Positions 57,496 to 64,000 of a DNA stretch of 64,000 nt are shown piece after piece. Position 1 is the first letter of the stretch, and every line of letters begins with the position of its first letter. The position numbers and the translations under genes are program-made. The notes under the pieces were generated by a model, which saw only the letters and a list, made by a program, of their open reading frames with translations, had not been told where the DNA came from and did not search any database. This stretch comes from Massariosphaeria phaeospora. Taxonomy: Eukaryota; Ascomycota; Dothideomycetes; Pleosporales. The stretch is taken from assembly GCA_011032825.1 (NCBI GenBank), contig JAADJZ010000027.1, positions 548,121 to 612,120 of the forward strand, written 5' to 3'.

Positions 57496-59359
57496 GAGGA
57501 GCCTGAGTGTAAGCCAACAAGTCCACCTCTTTCTGTTTGACTACATTCACTCCAACCCTGCCATGGCCATGCGATGGGGCGTGGCCTGGTCGCAGCCGTG
57601 CTGCAAGTGGATGGTTGGTGGAGCGGTGGTCAGAGTCTCGGCCGGGCTGCGTGAAGTTCCCAGATGCCAAGACTAACGTGTCTGTGCGCGTGCCGAGCCA
57701 CCCATCACCAAAACACCGAAATCCCCCTAACTTTGACGCGTCTTAACTCCACCAACATAGGAGCAATCGACGATGCGATTGATGCAATCGAATCTTTGGA
57801 TCTAGAAGAATCATTCTCGTATAGAAAAATCGCTGCTACCTATAATGTCAACAGAACTACGTTATCGCGAAGGCACAAGCGCGTTCAGGCCTCTAATGAA
57901 GCTAAGAAGATTAATTAACAGAAACTCAACCTACAGCAAGAGCAGGAGCTTGTACAGTATATTAAAAGACTATTAAAAAGACATATACTTTCTACAAGAG
58001 AGATGATACAAAATTTCGCATTAGCGATAGCCTAGGAGCTAGTTAGTAAAAGCTAGGTTACGCGCTTTATCAACCGGCACAGCATTTATCTTATATTACA
58101 ATAAACAGTTGGCATGAACAGCAATCGCTACAAAGCTAATTTAGAGAATAAATATCGCTTCTATGTTTAGCTTTTACATAGCAAAATCGATTAATATTAG
58201 ATAAATTCGAAAGGCTTTATAATTAGTATTGTTAGCAGATTAAAAAGAATATTCAGCCAACGAATGTAGAAAAAGAAAAAGGTTAGAGCATTAACGTACT
58301 TTACGAGTAGTTGAGCTACACGAGTTCGCAAGACACTTTTGCCAAGCCTCTACCAACTCTACCTATGTACACAATGTTTCAACAACAACACTAGATAGAA
58401 CTTTTTAATAAACGTTAGATACAAACTGCTTTTTAAGCTTTTAAACAAAACGCGACACTTTTCTTGCAACGCGCTGCAGCTATCTATAACGTTTTTCAAA
58501 CAACACTAAGCTATTAACGCGCTAGACAACCTTTACAAGCAGATTATAGGCCTAAATTAATAAATCTAACAAAGACTAAAGAGAGCGTAGTTGTTGAGTA
58601 TATACTTAAGCTTATATCGCGCAGATTTCTCTTTAGGCTTGCAGCTGTAGCTAATATAGCCAATTCCTTGCGCGCAAAGCGCAATCTAGGCTAAGTTAGC
58701 TTAAACTAGCCTAGTACGTAGGTTATGCACTGCCTTAAGTTTACAATAAAGTTTAATTGCAAGTACAATTACAAAAAAGCGCTTTGCAAAAATTTTAAAG
58801 TTATTTAGAGCTAGTTTCGCTTAGTAGCTAACATAAAAACTAAGTACAGTATCTAAAATGTAAACACGTACAACTTTAACGAAACAGGCTTTATAATAGG
58901 CTAGATATTAACTAAAGCAGTTGTTACAGCTTTAAAGAAACGAGAATAGCTAAAGGCAATACAGCAAGGTAATAGAAAGTAAACAATAGTTATTTAAAGC
59001 ATCAACGCAACAGAGTAAGCTATTCTACTTTTTATTATTTTTAAAAGCTGATACTACTTCTTTGCCTAGTATAAAAAGAAGTATCTGCTCTAAAACTAAG
59101 TTATTGCAGTTTTTAAAAAGAGCTAGACAACAAATAAGCTTAGGCTGCAGTAGTTAAAGCACTTTAATAAGCATACAAAGAAAAAAGTAGTTAGCAGCTA
59201 CTAACTACTCGCAATTAACGGCTATAAGAGCTATAACTCGCTTGCATTCTAGCAATACTACAAAGAAAACAAAATTATTACTATTTGCATGCTTTCGCAC
59301 TTATTGCACTTTCTACAGCTTTTTAATGTAAGTTGTTTTGCTTCTCTAAAGAAAGCGTA

Positions 59360-61499
59360 CCGAGGTTAGCTAGCTAATAAGCTAGAGTAGCTAACGAGCT
59401 ACTCTAATATTACAACACCAACTTTACGCTAAACTTCTACACGCAATAACTCTACCAATATAACAGCTATTGAGAATGCGATTGCGGCAATCGAATTTTG
59501 CGAAAAAGGCGCATCTTTTTCGTATAGAAAAGTAGCCAATTAGTTCGCTGTTAATAGAACTACATTGTCGCGCTGCTATTAAAGCAAAACGTTTTCTAAT
59601 GCAGAAAAAGTACAACAACGCGCTTACTTTAGCTTCTAACAAGAGCATAAGCTTGTAATTTATTTACAAGGCTTAACAAAGCGTAGGCTACTTTCAACTT
59701 AAACAATAATAAAAAATATAGCTTCTAAAGTAGCTAAAACCTAGGTTTCTAAGCGCTAGGTTACACGCTTTTTAAACTGCAATTCTACTTATCTTACTAG
59801 CAAATAGACTACTAGAATCGATTGCAATCGCTACAAAGCTAACTCTAAAGCAAGATACTGCAAGTATTTTAAACTTATCTATAGAAAAATGCGAGAGTAC
59901 GACGTTAAAGCCGAGAATGTGTATAATATAAATAAAAAAAGCTTTCTACTTAGCACTACAGCGCGCTCAAAACGCGTGTTTAGTAAAAAACTTTAGCAGC
60001 AAAAAAGAACAAAGCAAGCGCTTTAAAATAGCTTAAAAGAATAGATTACCGTTCTAGCTTGCGTGTGCGCAGATAGGTTAAGTTTGCTGCTAAGCATTAT
60101 TTTTAAGAGCAAAAGCAGCATTCAAAACACTTAGTTACAGAACGTACAAGTTAGTAAACACAACGCTTTTTTCGAACACTTAGCTTCAAGATAAAGCAAT
60201 AATAATCTTGGTTTAGCGTAGCTTAAATAGGTGTTTGAGCGTACAACAAGAAAAAAAGCGCAGCGAAAGTACTACCTGCTTATTCTTAATAGCTACGCTA
60301 GCTACTTTACTATGAATTTTATTAATTTTTGCAACAGCTAAAAGATTTTCTTTGCTGTATTCTTTTCTTATGCAACGCATAGTTTTTAACCTCTAGATAT
60401 AGTGTTGTTTGCGCTTCTTTCAAATTTATACTTTAAAGAACTTAAACAATTTATTTACCAAAGCCAAGGCCTATTAGCACTCAAAAAAAGCAACTTTTTC
60501 TTGTTGTTTTGAGCCGCCTAGAGGTTTTTCTTTAAGAAAGCAACTATACTCAAAAGCTTTGAGGCAACAGGCATTTTCTTAATAAATGCAAAAGTTATTT
60601 TCTAACGCTTCAACAACTACACTTCTAGTAAAGATAGCAACTCTAGCTTAAATTCAAAAAGAAATAACAGTAGCTAGAGAAATTTCTAAAAAGTATTTAA
60701 CGCTGCAGTGTTAGATGTAGCGGCAAAGTTGTTGTAGAAGTTGAAACGCGCACTGCATTCTTTGCAAGTGCAGAATAAGCTTTTTAACTACAAAAATCAA
60801 AGCTTACGCGCTATAGTTGAAAGCAAAAAAGCGCGTAAAACAAAAGGCAAGGTTTTTAATTTTCAACAACGCAAAGAGTTTTATAGTAGTGCGATGTTCT
60901 AGTTTCTAAGAAAAGTACAAGAAGCTAATGCGCAAGAAACAGTAAAACAACGCTTTGAAAAGAAAGAAAAACTCTAAAAATCTCGCAATAAAGAGCTTAA
61001 AGCAGCTGCTGCTTTGTACAAAAAAAAGCAACAAGCAGATAAAAAAGTAGCTAGAAAGAAAGCTAAAATAGTAAAGAATGCAGAGAAAGTAGCGAAAGTA
61101 AAACAACTTGCTGCAGCTAAAGCGCAAAAACAACAAGAACGCAACGCTCTTAACGCCCAAAATTCTCTACAATTATTCTAAAAAGGCAAAAAGCTAGCTT
61201 TACAAAAAGCTGCATTAAAATCTAAAAAGCAGCGTAGTGCAGCTTGTGTGCAAAAAGTTGCTAAAGCTGCACTAGCTACTCTACTAGCACTACTAACACA
61301 GTTACGAACACGAATAATTAAAAAGCTAAATAGATATTCTGTATAAACTAAAAGTTTTATATTAACCTATTTACTACTCTACTGTAAAATCTCGTAATAA
61401 TAGCTATTGTAAGTAGTGCTGCAGCTTTACTTTTATTAGTAATAATTTGAGATAGAGTAGCTCGTTAGCTGCTTTAGCTTATTAGCTAGCTAACCTTAG
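59360..61499 (+). mobile_element. Inner pogo/Fot-like DNA transposon (element B)
   Basis: The 2140-bp element interrupts the DDE region of element A. Its inverted ends (about 45 bp, at 59360-59404 and 61455-61499) share GGTTAGCTAGCTAATAAGCT and differ at only about four sites, all transitions. TA flanks it at 59358-59359 and 61500-61501. It is the same family as the outer element C. Confidence 0.92.
59446..61345 (+). pseudogene. Element B transposase, RIP-mutated
   Basis: A nearly full-length transposase is readable through stops on the plus strand: helix-turn-helix ASFSYRKVA followed by FAVNRTTLSR, CENP-B-like VSKRWVTRFLN, ITVLACVCADRLSLL, LLILNSYASYFTMNF (DDE block), PLDIVLFALLSNLY, FNNYTSSKDSNS, and a long Lys/Ala/Gln-rich coil at the C-terminus (about 60800-61300). 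Stops replace mostly Gln and Trp codons. A hydrophobic open frame on the opposite strand (60906-61160) is only the reverse of the Lys-rich coil. Confidence 0.88.
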
Positions 61500-63400
61500 T
61501 ACAAGCGCTAAGCCGAAGATTTTATGCGCAATCGAATTACTTACATTACAAAACTTAAGTTTTTACTATACTTTATACGCGCCTATAATGCAGCAATTAC
61601 TTCTAGTAATATCTAAAAAAAGTTTCGAAGCGCTAGATTGGTTCTATTTAACCTAGAACGAGTTATAACAGCTTTTAACATTTGGCTACGTACTCTATTA
61701 CTACTACTTTTTAGCAATAAGCTCTAACTAGCAGTTGCAAACTCTAAGCAATACTTTTAAATTAAAGTCGCAATTAACGCTTGTAAAAGCAAGAATTTAG
61801 AGGCATATAGATAGCTCGCCAACTTTTATAGTAAATGCTTTTAAAAAAGTTTTAAAAGAAGCAGCTATTATTGCGCACAAGCTAGTGTTAGCGCAACAGA
61901 AAATAGCTAAGCTAAAAGTAACAAATAAAGCTGCTACGCAACGTAAATCGCATAAAAGAAAGTAGGTTTATGCAGAAAAAACTTTAATAGTTGAGAATAA
62001 AGCTCGTTTAACTACTCTAAAGGAGTTTAAAGCGCGTAGTAATAAAAAAAAGCTAAAGACGCAAGTGCGCGCTAGAGCAAGTAAACTATTTTAAAAGTAG
62101 TGTAGATAGTGCAATTAAACTAGGCATAACGCGCGTACGTATAAGCAAGTAGCAAAAGTAAACTTTAAATAATATCTTAAGTTAGATTGCTCTACATAGA
62201 GCTAAAATAAGCTGTTTTGCGCTAGAATAAAGTAGTTTTGGTAGAAGCTTAGCAAAAGTGTTTTACGAACTCGTGTAGCTTAACTACTCGTAAAGTACGT
62301 TACTCTAGAATAGAAACTGCGCATAGATTACGCTTCTAGCATGTATATGCGCTAATGAATTTGCTTTACTTTTAAGCTTTATCTATAAAGCTACTAATAA
62401 AAGCATTTAATTAAGCTAGGTAGACGATATCTAGGTAAAAAAACACCTAGTTTTTATTACTTTATTACTTTCTAGCTAGACAAACAACGATATTAAACTT
62501 GCTTAGCTTAAGCAAGTATTTAATCGCTGTACAAAAGAAAAAACCTAACGATTCTATTAACTTTTAATTCTAGATAGCTACGAATTCTATATTACTATAG
62601 ATTTTATTAACTACTATAATTAAAATAAAAAATTTCTTGCTATTTTACTTTTTTATTCGACTTATACGCTTTAGCTACTTGATGTAGCAATGTTTAAGCT
62701 TTTATTAATAGCTTACTTAGCAAAGCTATTAGAATACTTTTATAAAAGCTAGAGCCTAGCTTCTATTACTAAAAGCAACTTTTCTTTTCTATTCTAGAAT
62801 GCGTAGAAAGCTTTTTTCAAAGAATTAACTATTTTTAGCTTTTTTAAAGCTACAGGCATATTACTACCTAATTCTAAGTTTATTCTTAATAGGTTTACAC
62901 AAGATAAAAAATTAGGCAATAGCTTTTTATTAAAGCTTAGCGATTACAACTAGAGAAAAATAAATAAGCTTGTACAATTAGTAGTAAAGAATTAAAGTAG
63001 TTAAAATACATAAAAGCTTTGCTAATTGCTCTACTACTTATTTGTTTAGAATAAGCTACTTAAGCATAAAATAAATAGAATTAAGTAAGCGCTATCTATT
63101 AAGAAAAAGCGTAAGAAAAAAAGCAAAGCTTTAGATTTCTAACAGCGCTAGAAATATTATAGTAAAGCTGTTTTCTAGTTACTAAAGAAAATAAAAGAAG
63201 CATGTATTCGTTAATCTATTAGAAAGTAAAAGAAAAAAAAGCAGCAGCTTTAAAAAGCAAAGATAGTAGAAATAAAAAAAGTAGCTAAGTGTTACGATTA
63301 ATAATTCGCTAAGCTGCTAAAATAAGAAAATGCTTTTACTTTAGCGTTAAAGGTAACAGAGTATAGCTATACTTTAAGTAAGCTTTGCACATAAGCTAAG

Positions 63401-64000
63401 AACTTTTCTCGACAACATAGCTTTTTTATATGCTTTCTCTAATTTTACGCTCTTTGTAGCACCTTAAGAGCAAGAAATTAAAGTACTTTTATTAATCTGT
63501 TAGCTCTACGAGAGTAAAGAGATTATACAAAGCACACTTACGTATATAGTTAAAACAATAAACTTTTATAACTTATCGTTTTTAATTTTAATTACTTAAG
63601 TTGACTTTTACTTAACTTTTATACTCTTTGCAGAACGAAGCTTGCTACTACCTTAGTATTAAACGCTACACAACTTTTTTTAGTCTATTAAACTTACTTA
63701 TTTCTTAAGAACTAACCTAAGCTTAATAAACAACTTTTTTAAGTCTGCTTAGCCTTTACATATTGAAAACTTTTAAGATAAGTAATACTTTAATAACTAC
63801 TTTTTTTTATACTCGCACTAGCGGTACGAAAGTAGCAAAGCTTAATAAAAGAAAATCGCCTAGGAAAGCAAGTTCTAGATAAAGAATGTAATGAATTCGA
63901 TAGAGTTTATTTACAGCGCGGACAAAAGAGCTCTATATACTTTATAGTTAGTTAGCTTTTGAAGCACTTGCGAAGCGCTTTTAGAAACTATGTAAAAACT
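63401..64000. other. AT-rich RIP-degraded DNA of unclear origin
   Basis: This end stretch has the same base composition as the transposons before it and no open frame of note. It may hold the right end of element C and the beginning of another repeat; no inverted terminus or target duplication could be recognised. Confidence 0.4.

Larger units (their letters stand above)
56195..57690. other. Repeat-rich intergenic DNA
   Basis: No gene is supportable. It contains short repeats built on GCTCGCCCTCTTGTGAT (about 56560-56700), a tandem array of about 115-bp units (56827-57167) and a GC-rich minisatellite (57298-57495), listed separately. Confidence 0.5.
58374..62165 (+). pseudogene. Element A transposase, split by element B and RIP-mutated
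   Basis: The plus-strand remnant starts at an ATG (58374) as MFQQQH-stop-IELFNKR, with a helix-turn-helix region (RAAAIYNVFQTTL). It continues through TYNFNETGFIIG, the DDE block LLAINGYKSYNS and QLFNVSCFASLKKAY to 59357. Element B interrupts it there. After 61502 it resumes with AEDFMRNRITYITKL, a helical C-terminal region and a CCHC zinc-knuckle-like end near 62098-62142 in which the last Cys has become Tyr. Many stops stand for Gln and Trp. It belongs to a different pogo family from elements B and C. Confidence 0.85.
58299..62295 (+). mobile_element. Middle pogo-like DNA transposon (element A)
   Basis: Element A lies inside element C. Its ends are inverted repeats of about 59 bp (58299-58357 and 62237-62295) beginning CTTTACGAGTAGTT; they differ by a few transitions. 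TA dinucleotides flank it at 58297-58298 and 62296-62297. Its own length is about 1.86 kb once the nested element B and one TA are removed, typical of Fot/pogo elements. Confidence 0.9.
57740..63400 (+). mobile_element. Outer pogo/Fot-like DNA transposon (element C), RIP-degraded
   Basis: Transposase remnants run on the plus strand at about 57758-58298 and resume at 62298 to about 63350; the middle is occupied by element A. The first part has the helix-turn-helix SFSYRKIAATYNVNRTTLSRR and, after stops, STREMIQNF and VTRFINRHSIYL (CENP-B-like). The second part has CICANEFALL, a DDE-like block around LLILDSYEF and DFINYYN, TLQLLDVAMFK, and a Lys-rich C-terminal coil. Nearly all Gln and Trp codons of the family appear as stops, as expected from RIP. 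Its terminal repeats were not located, so both ends are approximate. The coding pieces are the same family as element B. Confidence 0.75.

Noticed and set aside
60906..61160. Hydrophobic minus-strand frame resembling a multi-pass membrane protein
   Set aside because: It is the reverse complement of the Lys/Ala-rich coil of the element B transposase in TA-rich DNA; the hydrophobicity is an artefact.
1..64000. CRISPR arrays, telomeric repeats and rRNA genes
   Set aside because: No regularly spaced identical repeats, no TTAGGG runs and no recognisable 5S, 18S or 28S segments were seen on either strand.
63401..64000. Possible LTR at the right edge
   Set aside because: No direct repeat partner, primer-binding site or reverse-transcriptase remnant could be identified within the window.

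Overview
The window is nuclear DNA of a filamentous ascomycete (Pezizomycotina; a Dothideomycete is plausible, but the class cannot be fixed from sequence alone). The reasons are short GT-AG introns of about 45-60 nt with CTAAC-type branch sites, fungal-specific families (Knr4/Smi1, a DUF7580-type protein, protein N-terminal amidase), and transposons decayed by the C-to-T at CpA changes typical of repeat-induced point mutation (RIP). I rebuilt the spliced genes by matching intron phases, and every multi-exon model given closes to a whole number of codons.

Layout. 1-10 kb is a housekeeping block rich in mitochondrial functions: cardiolipin synthase (+), tRNA-modification protein MTO1 (-), mitochondrial single-strand DNA-binding protein (-) and a WDR70-type WD40 protein (-). 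11.9-13.6 kb holds a Knr4/Smi1 homologue (-). 15.8-23.5 kb carries a divergent accessory pair: a DUF7580-like helical protein (-) and a 1632-aa protein combining zinc-finger motifs with two macro domains (+). 25-38 kb holds a cation diffusion facilitator (-), a frameshifted BTB gene (-), a signal-peptide-bearing Hsp70/actin-like ATPase (-), ribosomal protein eL39 (+), protein N-terminal amidase (-), COQ8 kinase (+) and an unusual Rpb12-like protein with an acidic extension (-). 39-54 kb holds a small conserved fungal protein, a pyruvate decarboxylase, an F-box-like protein, an alpha/beta hydrolase split by a 3.1-kb hAT transposon, another F-box/LRR-like protein, an ARMT1/DUF89 phosphatase, an M24 aminopeptidase with an in-frame stop, and an intron-containing tRNA-Ala.

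From about 54.6 kb the sequence becomes accessory: a decayed gene, tandem repeats and a minisatellite. From about 57.8 kb to the end it is an AT-rich, RIP-degraded island. There, three pogo/Fot-like DNA transposons are nested inside one another. The two inner ones have recognisable terminal inverted repeats and TA target duplications.

How it fits together. Cardiolipin synthase, MTO1, mtSSB and COQ8 all serve the mitochondrion (membrane lipid, mt-tRNA wobble modification, mtDNA maintenance, ubiquinone synthesis), but they do not form an operon. The most novel material is the tandem-macro-domain gene with its divergent DUF7580 neighbour, the hAT insertion exactly at the catalytic elbow of a hydrolase, the triple transposon nest, and several otherwise intact genes broken by one stop or frameshift.
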